Assembly: GCA_947683425.1 (NCBI GenBank)
Contig: CANTUQ010000346.1
Location: forward strand, 1 to 64,000
Source: Excoecaria cochinchinensis
Taxonomy: Eukaryota; Streptophyta; Magnoliopsida; Malpighiales; Euphorbiaceae
Direction of reading: 5' to 3'
DNA: 64,000 nucleotides
A program made the translations under genes and the position numbers. Below the pieces are notes generated by a model, which worked only from the letters and a program-made list of their open reading frames with translations, did not search any database and had not been told where the DNA came from. Of this stretch, positions 36,355-45,822 are shown piece after piece (position 1 is the first letter of the stretch; every line of letters begins with the position of its first letter).

Positions 36355-37608
36355 TTACTTGAAACATTGGTGATAGGTAGAAGGGACGACACAATTATCA
36401 TGCATCCAAGGCCGCCCAAGTAGAACATTGTTTGATGTTTCCGCATCAATGACATAAAGGAGTATGGTATCCTCCCACTCCTCGATCTTTAATTCAAGTC
36501 GTACAATGCCCGGAGACCTCTGCCTACTTTTGTTAAATCCTTGGATAAGTAGATTGCTTGGGGCCAATCGATGAATAGCAATCCCGAGACGTTTTAGCAT
36601 TCTCAAAGGTAGGAGATTAACAGCCGATCCCCCATCTATCATGATTCTTGTTATCTCCAATCCATTAAGGTATCCTGAAATGAACAAAGGCCTCTTTGTT
36701 ATGCTTAATGAGTCCTGGTTGCAAGTAATCGTCCGTAAACGTGATCAAAGCCAAACACTCGGAAAAAGTGGGTTCACTACTTCTCATCTCAACTTGGTTA
36801 ACTTCATTATAAAACTCCTCTGGGTTCGTTAATGCGTATACTAGGCACATCCTTAGTTCTGCAGACATCTTCAATGCATCGTATACGCTGAGGAGTGCAG
36901 GAATCTTTTTGAGATGAGCTAATATGTCATAGCGAACATGTTGTCCATTAGCCGCTAATGTTTGACCAGCAAGCATTCGTGGTCTTCCTCGTTGGGTAAC
37001 TGCGTTTTGGCTCTATAGGATGCCCCCAGCACTTCGGTCTATAGGGATGCCCCCCAGGTTTTTTTTTTGCGATAGACCATGATCCTGGGCGGGACTTTCA
37101 GGATTTGGGGATGATCTATTCTTAGACTGAGACAACTCTTGCACAAGATTTTTACCAAAATTCGGAACGGGAGGAAATTTCTTGCCAGATCGTAACTCCA
37201 TCTGGTTTACTTGGGTTATAAAGAAATCTGAACCATCTGGCATGATAAGACTAGACTCTACCTTCAAAAAATTCATAAACTTTATAGGTCCGGCCGTCAA
37301 GTGCTGCACTCTCCACATCCCCTGAGACTGAAGAAGTATGAGAACCATCGGTGTTGTTCAGATTGGAAGTCCCAATCATCATCGGAATCACTCCATTCAT
37401 GATTTGGAATATTCCATCCTTGAGGGGGCTTTCTTGCTCCGAACTCTTTTAGAAAAGCTACCACCATAGCTCCCCATGTCGGTATGGATCCCCAGGCGAA
37501 GTTCTCATACCAAATAAGGGTTCTTCCCATAAGCGAGTAACGAAATTGTTTGCAACAGAGAGCCTCGACAGCAGCTCTTACCCCACACTCTTGTTGAAAA
37601 TAGACCAA
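36355..37608 (-). pseudogene. Ty3/gypsy gag copy B, linker and aspartyl protease remnant
   Basis: From 37608 the minus strand reads LCCKQFRYSLMGRTLIWYEN and GSIPTWGAMVVAFLKEF, a second gag domain. A linker with VNQMELRSGKKFPPVP and ALITFTDDYLQPG follows. From 36687 comes FISGYLNGLEITRIMIDGGS followed by AVNLLPLRMLKRLGI, the protease with active site IDGGS, then LLGRPWMHDNCVVPSTYHQC. At least three frame changes break it (near 37340, 37000 and 36680). It is the best preserved retroelement stretch in the window. Confidence 0.85.
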
Positions 37609-37899
37609 ATATAAGCCAATGCGTCATCTCCGGCCGGAAAAAGTTAGGAATTTGGTATTCATTCAGGGGTATATGGGACATGTTCCATCCATTCCGGATA
37701 AGGAGCTATGTGTTTCGAATTCAACATAAGTTAAGTGGGACTTTCAAGGCTTGTGGAATCAACAAAAATTTCTCAACAAAAGAATAGCAAATGGAGACTT
37801 CGTCAAATTCATCTTGGTTTTCAGCATCTTCAGGCTTTTTGACTTCATCTTCCCTTTGTCCCTTTCTATCCCTAAGAGCTCCTCTTCTTCCTGACCATT

Positions 37900-38240
37900 T
37901 TCGATGTATTCAACATTTCGAATCTGAATTCTTCCGCCTTCTAAAAAATATCTATAGAAGAATCTTCTTAGAAATGCTGTGACCATAGCATCCCAAGTAG
38001 GAATGGTTTTATGGCGTTAGCCATGCATGTAAGAGCAGCACCTGTCAATGATAATGGAAATTGACGAAGGCACAAAGCCTCACTTCTGGCTCTATCTCCA
38101 CATCTTTGAAGGGAAGAGTACCCAATGTTCGTATGGCTTTCCTTCTCCGTCGTACCCTTAAAATAGGGAATTACATATCCTGGTGGATAAGATTGTTAAC
38201 CCAATCAGGATGTGAAAATAGGTAACCGTACTTAAATTAA
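37900..38240 (-). pseudogene. Ty3/gypsy gag remnant, copy A
   Basis: The minus strand shows PGYVIPYFKG, then LCLRQFPLSLTGAALT and, in another frame, TWDAMVTAFLRRFFYRYF. These are the ordered blocks of the Retrotrans_gag domain. Frameshifts interrupt it several times. Upstream sequence (38.2-38.35 kb) with a Ser/Asp/Gln-rich reading probably belongs to the same polyprotein N-terminus. Confidence 0.7.
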
Positions 38241-38824
38241 AGAGAGGAAAAGCAGGCCTTGTTTGGGTCTCTGGAGTTCAAGAGTTGGTCGGAATCTGAT
38301 TCTTGTGCATCGTTGGATGTATCCTGAGATGAAGTGGCCTGTCTATCTCTCATTTTTCATCCACACCCTTAGCTACCCTCCTCTATAAAGGCATCACCTC
38401 TTTATTGTCAACTTCTTAAGTTAAGGCAATTCCCCCATTGCTTCCTTTGTCACAAGTTCTACGGAATCATCAGTAACTTAGACACGAAATCCATATACTC
38501 ACTAGGTGAGTCTGAGTTCCTTTGCTCTTTCTTTGGTCTTTGCCCCCTGCCTATTTTCTTCGGATCATTCTATTCTGACGATGCTTATTCTTTTCTTTTT
38601 GATATAACCTCGTCTCAAGGGCCGCCTGCATAGCAATCAATCGTCGTTGGCGCTTCCTACTCCTTCGGCTAACACGAGTGCTCCATTCTCCTTTAATATC
38701 TTTTTCATAATCTTTTGAGTTCCTCTGAAATGGCTCTTCCGGTGCTAGAATAGGCTATGCTTGGCGAGATCTCAGCTATCGGGCAAAGAATATCGAATAT
38801 CTCCAACTATTACAAGGATTTGAG

Positions 38825-38940
38825 GTGACCACAGGTTGCTTAGGAGGGTCTATTTCAATGACACCATCATTTAATGACTTTTGGATTTGATCTTTAAGAA
38901 TCCAACAATCGTCTATCGGATGACTATGAACCCGATGGAA
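38825..38940 (-). pseudogene. Ty3/gypsy gag-linker remnant (His/Cys block)
   Basis: The minus strand reads FHRVHSHPIDDCWILKDQI then LNDGVIEIDPPKQP. In plant gypsy polyproteins this H..H..C-LK block normally follows the gag domain. Here it lies upstream, in minus-strand order, of two gag pieces. It is either the tail of another copy or has been rearranged. Confidence 0.55.
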
Positions 38941-40477
38941 TTTTGAAGTCTTTGGGATCTCCTACTCGTCCCACCTCATCTGCTTTCTTAGTTTCGGGAA
39001 GCTCGATCAACCCTTGCTCTAGTAAACCTTTCGAGCCAAGCCCCTTCATTATTATTAGTAAGATAGGTTGCTGTTGCTTTCTGAAAGTCAAGTTTCTCGG
39101 CTTGACTTTTAAAATAAGGGGCGCGTTAGCGCTTTACTAATATAATAGAAAAAGGGCTTTTTCAGCTGGATCCAGAACGAATAGGAGATCTATCAGTACG
39201 CCATCCGCTCCATATCTTTCGTAGTTTAGAAACTCGTCCATCCATGGGACACCTTTCGTAGTGAGGGAACTCCTCTGTTTTTAGCTTGACGAGCGACTTA
39301 AGTTTCCGAAAAAGAAACCCCGGGATTTTCATTTTCGTAAAAGAGAGTCGAGTGACAAGGGACTTGAGTGACTCGCCCTAATCAATAAGCGGGAGAGGGG
39401 CGAAGAAACTCGATCGGCTACTAGAGACGAGCAAGGGCCAAGGACGCACTCGACAAGCAGACGAGGAGCGAGTGGTAGGAGCCGAAAAACAAACAAATAG
39501 TAGTGCCGGTTCAGTGAAGTCAAGTCTTTACGTCTATAGGGGCTCCCTGACGATTCCGAACCTTCCAAAAGTGATGGGTATGTGTTCTTTCTTGGCACTC
39601 TCTTTCTTTGTTATATATTTGGCACCCCAATCCCTAAAAAGAGGTAGGGATACGGAGCTTGACTTGAAAACAAACACCCCCCTATCACTATCACTTAAAG
39701 TAAAGGCGGATAGGGCACTTTTTGCCTTCCTTAAGTCCAGGATACGAAAAGAAGTCCTCCCACTAAAAAGAGCGATTGAGAGTGGATTTCGGGTTCGATA
39801 GTGTCGAGAAGGTATTAGCCACCCGGTGACCGTACTTTCGTAAAAGCACCATTGGGCGGTGGTTCCTCTCTTTTCTCTTGAACCTCGACCAAAAAATCGA
39901 TCTCGCCATCAGCTCGACTAAGAATTCAAAATCGAAAAAGTAAACTTCACTTTACTTAAGACGAAGGAACCGAGTGCCGAATTGAAATCTCAACAAAGAA
40001 ATGAAAGCATAACTCTTTGCTCTTGTTGTCCTCTTACTTTTTTAGCCTACCTTGTGGAGGTCTCGGGTGTCTACGGCAGATCCGATCAGTCTCGTGATGA
40101 AGAGAATTTCCGATCTTCCACTAAGAAAGATATCGTCACGACAACTCAATTTGCCCGGTAAACTACTCGGGGCTCCCCATGGTTTAGTAAAAGGGAGGGG
40201 AGATTTTCTCTTCATCTGGGGGTTCATTTCATTCATTATTCATTATGAACTTAAAAGTGTAAGGCTGATTAGTGAGGTCTTAAAAACTTCATACAAGAAA
40301 TGATCAGCCATTCCATTTGTGCTTTCAGCAAGTAGGCGACGCGAATCTATGCTTTCTATGTTTCAATCGGATACCAATTGCTTGGATGCGTTTGAAAGCC
40401 AAGAGATGAATTGCAGAAAAAAAAATGCTTTCTAGGTTTGTCTTGTGTCTCCGTAACAAATGGTCCATTTATTGATG
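38941..40477. other. No recognised gene between gypsy block and trnH
   Basis: Contains the 9-bp hairpin at 39084 and a 109-codon frame at 39472-39801 (+) without recognised similarity. Confidence 0.5.
39084..39109. repeat. 9-bp hairpin
   Basis: AAAGTCAAG at 39084-39092 pairs with CTTGACTTT at 39101-39109. The string AAAGTCAAGTTT also occurs near 40717 and 43719, so it is a small dispersed motif. Confidence 0.6.
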
Positions 40478-40552
40478 GGCGAACGACGGGGATTGAACCC
40501 GCGCGTGGTGGATTCACAATCCACTGCCTTGATCCACTTGGCTACATCCGCC
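40478..40552 (-). tRNA. trnH-GUG: tRNA-His(GUG), plastid-like
   Basis: This 75-nt tRNA on the minus strand begins GGCGGATGTAGCCAAG and ends CGTTCGCC. It has the extra 5' G characteristic of tRNA-His and discriminator C at 40478. The anticodon stem GTGGA/TCCAC encloses TTGTGAA, with anticodon GTG at 40515-40517. The T arm is GCGGGTTCAATCCCCG. It matches the plastid-type trnH that replaced the native gene in angiosperm mitochondria. All arms pair, so it is probably functional. Confidence 0.95.
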
Positions 40553-40639
40553 CCTACCCCCGGTTTCAGTCTCCATCTACGATCAGATCCTTTCTGAACC
40601 CCCCTCCCCCTATCTATGACTGCAGATAGGCTAACGCGC

Positions 40640-40703
40640 CTTGTTGCCGCTTTATTAGTAAGTAAGCTTGTTTTATATCATATAAAGCTAAAGCGGCAAC
40701 AAG
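40640..40703. repeat. 15-bp inverted repeat (stem-loop), 5' of trnH
   Basis: Arms 40640-40654 (CTTGTTGCCGCTTTA) and 40689-40703 are exact reverse complements with a 34-nt AT-rich loop. It lies 88 nt upstream of trnH, which is on the minus strand. It could be a transcript-end or processing structure. Function is not shown. Confidence 0.8.
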
Positions 40704-40818
40704 CACCTTCTTTCTCAAAGTCAAGTTTCGCGCTTCTTACTTTAGAAAGATTGCAGGGGGTCTAACGCGACCTTCCTTCAGCTGGCTCCGCCCTATCTAT
40801 TTATTCATCTCTTTTTTC

Positions 40819-40878
40819 AAATGGATATTTAGGGATCTCTCTTGTTCATAGATCTTGAAACCAGATCAATATCCATTT
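40819..40878. repeat. 11-bp inverted repeat
   Basis: AAATGGATATT at 40819-40829 pairs exactly with 40868-40878. The following 70 bases are a low-complexity TATCTA-rich stretch. Confidence 0.7.
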
Positions 40879-41105
40879 CTCAATATATCTATCTATCGAT
40901 AGAAAGATATAGATCTCTATCTCTGGATCTATCTCCATATCTAAATAGGGAAGAACCAACACTTTAAGGGCGTAACCAACGGAAGGTTCTCGCCCTATCC
41001 CCGACATTGTTCTCCGACGATGTCCCGCGGATTAATGTGAAAGGGGCCACCATTCTCTTTCTTTCTTCAATCGTTCCGATCAGGACAAGTGGGCCTTTCC
41101 TCCTC

Positions 41106-41480
41106 CTATCTACGCAATTCTCTGTCTTCCTTTGTGATCATGTTGGGCGAAAGGTAGTTGTAGAGGAACGGCTGTGAAACGGCGATTCCTCCCTTTCCAT
41201 TGAATTGAAGTAGGGAGGGCCTCCTTCCCCACCATTCCGGCCTATTATTTATTGATAGGGATTTTACCGATGCTGAAGGTAGCTTGTTGCTTACCAAGGC
41301 ACCCACTTGAGAAGCTAGTCGCCAGAAAGAAGCGACGAGGAAGCGAAGCTGTCGTAGAAGCTTTGCTTCCCCCGTAGTACTCGGCTTGTCGCTACTTTGA
41401 TTCAAAAGGTAACCGACGGTTCCCGACTTTCTCCGGTTTCCGCAACCGTAACCATTTGTCACTCCGATTACTTCATCCAT
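41106..41480 (-). CDS. Hypothetical ORF, 124 aa
   Basis: An open frame from ATG 41480 reads MDEVIGVTNGYGCGNRRKSG and contains LLRQLRFLVASFWRLASQVG and SINNRPEWWGRRPSLLQ. It is moderately basic, has no clear membrane helix and matches no family I recognise. It lies between trnH and the psaB fragment. A second frame (41769-41554, with FFTFAEADQLGLFEKGREL) lies upstream on the same strand 73 nt away. Both could be chance, but composition looks more protein-like than most frames here. Confidence 0.25.
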   Translation of the reverse strand: MDEVIGVTNGYGCGNRRKSGTVGYLLNQSSDKPSTTGEAKLLRQLRFLVASFWRLASQVGALVSNKLPSASVKSLSINNRPEWWGRRPSLLQFNGKGGIAVSQPFLYNYLSPNMITKEDRELRR

Positions 41481-41553
41481 AAACTTTTTTTTATTATTTC
41501 AATAGCGGTACGCTCTAAAAAAAAAAGGAAAGGATAAAGGATAAGCTTGCATT

Positions 41554-41769
41554 CTAGAAGCGGTAGCTTCCCGCCTCCTTCATTCCTTTCCTACTGCCCC
41601 CTTCGGTGAGAAGTTCCCTTCCCTTTTCAAAAAGGCCTAATTGGTCTGCCTCAGCAAATGTAAAAAATGGACCGCTGTTTGGCTGACCCTCTTCTTCCCA
41701 TGCGGGTTGGGGTGACCCAGAAGTCAAGAAAGAAGGAATGGAATCACTGGAGAGTCGTCTGCAGTTCAC
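41554..41769 (-). CDS. Hypothetical ORF, 71 aa
   Basis: The frame starts MNCRRLSSDSIPSFLTSG and continues QPAWEEEGQPNSGPFFTFAE. It lies just upstream of the 124-aa ORF on the same strand. No family is recognised. I list it because of its biased, protein-like composition and the tandem arrangement. Confidence 0.2.
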   Translation of the reverse strand: MNCRRLSSDSIPSFLTSGSPQPAWEEEGQPNSGPFFTFAEADQLGLFEKGRELLTEGGSRKGMKEAGSYRF

Positions 41770-42413
41770 ACTTGGGCAAAGACGACTGACTTTGGAAGCG
41801 GAACACGAACCGATTTCCGCTATTCTGGATTCTTATTGAGCGTAGCGAAATCAAGGTTTATGATAAAGTCAGCGAAGTTTCTATGGTGTTCTACCTTTGC
41901 GCAGTCTCGGTCCACAGTGCAGTGGAAGGCTACGCACCCGAGCCTCGTTAGACTCAGCGGAAGTGTAAGGTGTAAGTAAAGAGAATAGAAGAGATGAAGT
42001 CCGTCCCTTAGCCTAGTCTATATCTACAGCTGACGCAACTCCGTACTGACGCCTCACTACTACTTAATTAATTTAATTAATTAACGGCTAAGCGATTTCA
42101 TAACCGCCTTACTAATAAAGGGGCTTTTCTTAACCAGCTGACCTTACAAAGTAAGCCCTTAGCCTCCCTTTCTTTATAGACTTTATAGAAAGAAAAAGTG
42201 ACTTCGTAACCTTAACATACTTTCTTTCTTACTTTAGCATAGGCCTTCGACACTTCAAACGGGCGCTTCGCCCCGCCCCTCTTTTTTTCTTTTTTGAATT
42301 AGAAAGAACGGGGCCTTACTTATTCTGTTTAGGGGGGGGGATGAAAGACAAAGAAAGAGATCAGGGGACTTTATGATCGGAGAAAGGAAAGGAGCGTGGT
42401 TGGTGTATCACTT

Positions 42414-43274
42414 ATTGCACACCATCATTTAGCTATTGCATTTCTTTTTCTCATTGCCGGTCATATGTATAGAACTAACTTCGGGATTGGGCACAGTATA
42501 AAAGATCTTTTAGAAGCACACATTCCTCCGGGGGGGCGATTGGGGCGTGGACATAAGGGTCTTTATGACACAATCAACAATTCGCTTCATTTTCAATTAG
42601 GCCTTGCTCTAGCCTCTTTAGGGGTTATTACTTCCTTAGTAGCTCAACACATGTACTCATTACCTGCTTATGCGTTCATAGCGCAAGACTTTACTACTCA
42701 AGCTGCGTTATATACTCATCACCAATACATCGCAGGATTCATCATGACAGGAGCTTTTGCTCATGGAGCTATATTTTTTATTAGAGATTACAATCCGGAA
42801 CAGAATGAGAATAATGTATTGGCAAGAATGTTAGACCATAAAGAAGCTATCATATCCCATTTAAGTTGGGCCAGCCTCTTTTTGGGATTCCATACTTTGG
42901 GACTTTATGTTCATAATGATGTCATGCTTGCTTTTGGTACTCCGGAGAAACAAATCTTGATCGAACCCATATTTGCCCAATGGATACAATCTGCTCACGG
43001 TCAAACTTCATATGGGTTCGATGTACTTTTATCTTCAACGAATAGCCCAGCCTTTAATGCAGGTCGAAGCATATGGTTGCCCGGTTGGTTAAATGCTATT
43101 AATGAAAATAGTAATTCATTATTCTTAACAATAGGGCCTGGCGACTTCTTGCTTCATCATGCTATTGCTCTAGGTTTACATACAACCACATTGATCCTAG
43201 TAAAAGGCGCTTTAGATGCACGTGGTTCGAAGTTAATGCCAGAGAAAAAGGATTTTGGTTTAGGCTTTCCTTGC
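42414..43274 (+). pseudogene. psaB: Plastid-derived psaB fragment (MTPT)
   Basis: The open frame 42396-43316 encodes an internal piece of the photosystem I P700 apoprotein A2, corresponding to about residues 273-559 of 734. It runs from IAHHHLAIAFLFLIAGHMY to LDARGSKLMPEKKDFG and stops at FPC, the first cysteine of the F_X iron-sulfur motif. Beyond that the sequence is unrelated (LVQYAVC), and upstream of 42411 it is also unrelated. No stop or frameshift lies inside. Substitutions against the usual plastid protein include K to Q in HGQTSYGF, V to L in FLLHHAI, and LG for YS before FPC. Both protein ends are missing, so it cannot make a functional subunit. It is plastid DNA inserted in the mitochondrion. 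Confidence 0.96.
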
Positions 43275-44114
43275 CTTGTCCAATATGCTGTTTGCAGGAT
43301 AAGGCGAGACAGGTAGAGATATCTCATTAAGAGAGGACGGGACTGCTGATTCGTGACTGGGACTGTACATGGATTCTAAACTTGGCGCATTCAAACTTGA
43401 AGCAAGCGGGTGGCATGTGTAACCCGTTCTAAGAGTAAGGTAAGGCTTGACTTTACTAGTCCTCTCGATACGACCCTTAGGAGACTCTTATCCGGGAACT
43501 TCCTGAACCCTGGGGTGGGGCACTCACTCCCTTAAAAACCCCCGAACTTGGAGCCTCTTTTCCAAAAAAAAAAGTATGTTACCAATTCCTATCGTTAACG
43601 TCTGTAATAGGCAATTGTATCAAAGATTATCGAGTCTCCGCTGCTGTTCGCCGGGTAGCTCATTTCCCGAGGATAGTTTATAACCATTCACCCGAGTAAT
43701 CCAGTCTTTCTTTAAACAAAGTCAAGTTTGGGTAGAGCTCCTTACTCTGCCGATTTAATCTCTGATCCCGCTGTGTTCTAGTTTCATTCCGCTCTCATGG
43801 CTGGGAAAAATCCATCTTTTCCCTCAGGTCGAGCTGCTGCACCTCCCACGAGGGTAAAAGAAGATTCTTTCTTTTCCAATCTCTTCCTCCAAGATCTCTT
43901 CCGTAAAGAGGAGTCGCTTTGCTTACGCAGTTCGGGTAGCAAGCGCCCTACGTCTGCGGGAACCACCGCTTTAGTTTAAAGCTTTAGTTTAAAGAGTCCC
44001 TCTCCCTAGACCTCTGTCTGGCCAAGGGAACTTCTCTAAGCTAGAGCTCCTCGCTTAAAGCGAATAAAAAGTTAGAGTATCAGATCTTCCGATCTTTCCC
44101 CAATCTAATACAGA
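43275..44114. other. Spacer between psaB fragment and ORF cluster
   Basis: Two frames of 60 codons overlap on opposite strands at 43.8-43.98 kb; nothing is recognised. GCTTTAGTTTAAA-like sequence is repeated in tandem near 43970-43992. Confidence 0.5.
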
Positions 44115-44969
44115 TTACTCTTTAAAGACATCTAGATTAACTCCATTGAGTGAAACTGATTCAGATAGAGCCAAGCTGATTACAATAGTTGTTACAAAGA
44201 AGGCTAATGCCTTCTTTCTCTTTCCCCAGCTTTCTATTCCCAAGGGATCAAAGGAGTCCCGTGGAGATAGGAGATCCTTCGTAGCTTGATTAAGAGCCGC
44301 CTCCCTGCTCGTACTTGGTAATTCGTGAATACTGCAAGGGTGATGAAGAAAAGTTTTTTTAGCAGAGTTTACGAGTAGTCCTAAATCAGGTGATTGCAAG
44401 GCCATAGGCTTAACGAGCAATTGCTCCGGTACTGAGAACCACCAGTAAGAGATACCTATTAGCAAAGTCAGAAGCAAAACAAATCGAAGATCCCGGACAT
44501 AGGAATAAGAAATAGCTTCTGACAGCGAAAAAGGTTTCATCCGATAATGATTCTTTCGAGCGCGCGCAAGAAGCGGTGCTTCGGAAAATCCTAGCTTACG
44601 CACCGGTACGCCTATTAAATAGGGGCCCACCCTACCTTTAGTAAAATTGACTAAAAGTTCATCCATAGTTGCGAAAGGGGCTACCCATCTATCAAAGGTA
44701 TAAATAGAGTACCAGCTATCAAGATATTGGTATTTAAACCACCCCCGTCCGGCCAAGGCTTTTTCCTTCTTTTTTAAGACAGCTTTCTTGTGGCCGTCTT
44801 TCCTTAAAGTTTGGCACAACTCTTCTCTTTCTAAATGAATACGCCAAGGTGAAAGATAAGAACCATCCGGGTGGCGTTGTAGGCGTACCCATACGGAGTC
44901 ACTCTCACTTTCTCCACGCGGCAGTATTACTTTTTCACGAGAAGTTAACTTAGAAAATAAAGTAAACAT
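44115..44969 (-). CDS. Hypothetical membrane protein, 284 aa (cluster ORF 3)
   Basis: An uninterrupted 284-codon frame opens at ATG 44969. It starts MFTLFSKLTSREKV and has a charged N-terminal half rich in K/R (residues 45-75). Two hydrophobic stretches fit membrane helices: about 161-180 (LRFVLLLTLLIGISYWWFSV) and 253-270 (KALAFFVTTIVISLALSE). I recognise no catalytic motif. It is the last of three minus-strand ORFs, 108 nt after the previous one, suggesting a shared transcript. Its length equals that of an ORF called orf284 in rice mitochondrial DNA, which I recall as one donor to the rice CMS gene WA352. I could not compare sequences, so this is only a lead. A frame this long in stop-rich DNA is unlikely by chance. 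Confidence 0.6.
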   Translation of the reverse strand: MFTLFSKLTSREKVILPRGESESDSVWVRLQRHPDGSYLSPWRIHLEREELCQTLRKDGHKKAVLKKKEKALAGRGWFKYQYLDSWYSIYTFDRWVAPFATMDELLVNFTKGRVGPYLIGVPVRKLGFSEAPLLARARKNHYRMKPFSLSEAISYSYVRDLRFVLLLTLLIGISYWWFSVPEQLLVKPMALQSPDLGLLVNSAKKTFLHHPCSIHELPSTSREAALNQATKDLLSPRDSFDPLGIESWGKRKKALAFFVTTIVISLALSESVSLNGVNLDVFKE

Positions 44970-45077
44970 AAGTCGAAACGATCTTCAAAGAAGACACCTC
45001 TTCCAGTTCTATTGATCCTCTAGTTCACGAATCAGGTCCTCTTTCAGAAGGAATCCTACCTACCTCTACATTAATCT

Positions 45078-45302
45078 CTACCTCCCGGCAGTAGCTATCA
45101 TAAGAGCGAAAGCTAGCGTCAGTCCGGCCATCCAAAGGGCCATGCTCTTATCCGTCCTCTCCGGGAAATCGTCGGCGTTGAAACTGCTAATGCTTCCTGG
45201 GGAGGATTCTTGAAGTACCTTCATATACTGCTCGTACTCCTGCTGGTATTGATGGAGCAGCTCTTCTCTAGAATCCTGAGGCACGTAATCCCACCACAGC
45301 AT
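45078..45302 (-). CDS. Hypothetical small tail-anchored protein, 74 aa (cluster ORF 2)
   Basis: The frame begins at ATG 45302 (MLWWDYVPQDSREELLHQYQ) and ends IATAGR. Residues 10-35 are acidic and Q/E/Y-rich and probably helical. Residues 54-71 (MALWMAGLTLAFALMIAT) form one hydrophobic segment at the extreme C-terminus, as in a tail-anchored protein. It overlaps the end of the upstream ORF by 35 nt in another frame, the kind of overlap seen in cotranscribed genes. No family is recognised. The short length limits confidence, but the clean ATG, the overlap and the membrane segment favour a real gene. Confidence 0.45.
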   Translation of the reverse strand: MLWWDYVPQDSREELLHQYQQEYEQYMKVLQESSPGSISSFNADDFPERTDKSMALWMAGLTLAFALMIATAGR

Positions 45303-45822
45303 ACACCCTATTATTTATTAGTACCGGCAGAATGTGTGCTATTGACTGATATAAATCATTAGGTAATATGTGTTCCTTGGTCTGCGGGTGTAGCATGATT
45401 TCATTCTTTCGAGATACTACACCTTCTTTTGGGGTACACTCCCTAATGATATGGACTAGCCCTTGTTCAGGCTGCACCACACTTCTGTGTATCAAACCAG
45501 CATCCTTTCGGACTTTATTCAGTATGGATAGGGCATTGGCCGCAGGCATCCCGAAATCCGATGGCATTCCTCCTCCCTCATCGAGGTCGATATCCTCCAT
45601 TACTTTTAGTAGGTACTGTGCTCCTAATGAACCATCGAATGACTTTAAAGAGGGCTTGGGATGGGGGTTGTAAAGGACCGCCTCTCTCTTTTTAATGATA
45701 GTTCTGGTAGGGGGCTGAAATTGATGTCCATCATTTTCAGATAAACGACTATTAGTACTATCTACGACTTTACGTAAAGTATTATAAACAAGTGAAAACA
45801 TATCAATATTTTTTATTCTCAT
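45268..45822 (-). CDS. Hypothetical soluble protein, about 184 aa (cluster ORF 1)
   Basis: The open frame extends back to a TTG at 45852, but the first ATG is 45822 (MRIKNIDMFSLVYNTLRKVV) and a second is 45801 (MFSLVYN). I list the first ATG. The protein has no clear membrane segment. A basic N-terminus is followed by a proline-rich stretch (YNPHPKPSLKSFDG), an acidic patch with glycines (IDLDEGGGMPSDFG) and a C-terminal half that looks folded (LPNDLYQSIAHILPVLINN). No family is recognised. It leads the three-ORF block and its stop lies inside the start of the 74-aa ORF. A GC-rich hairpin lies about 270 nt upstream at 46088-46113. Confidence 0.5.
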   Translation of the reverse strand: MRIKNIDMFSLVYNTLRKVVDSTNSRLSENDGHQFQPPTRTIIKKREAVLYNPHPKPSLKSFDGSLGAQYLLKVMEDIDLDEGGGMPSDFGMPAANALSILNKVRKDAGLIHRSVVQPEQGLVHIIRECTPKEGVVSRKNEIMLHPQTKEHILPNDLYQSIAHILPVLINNRVYAVVGLRASGF

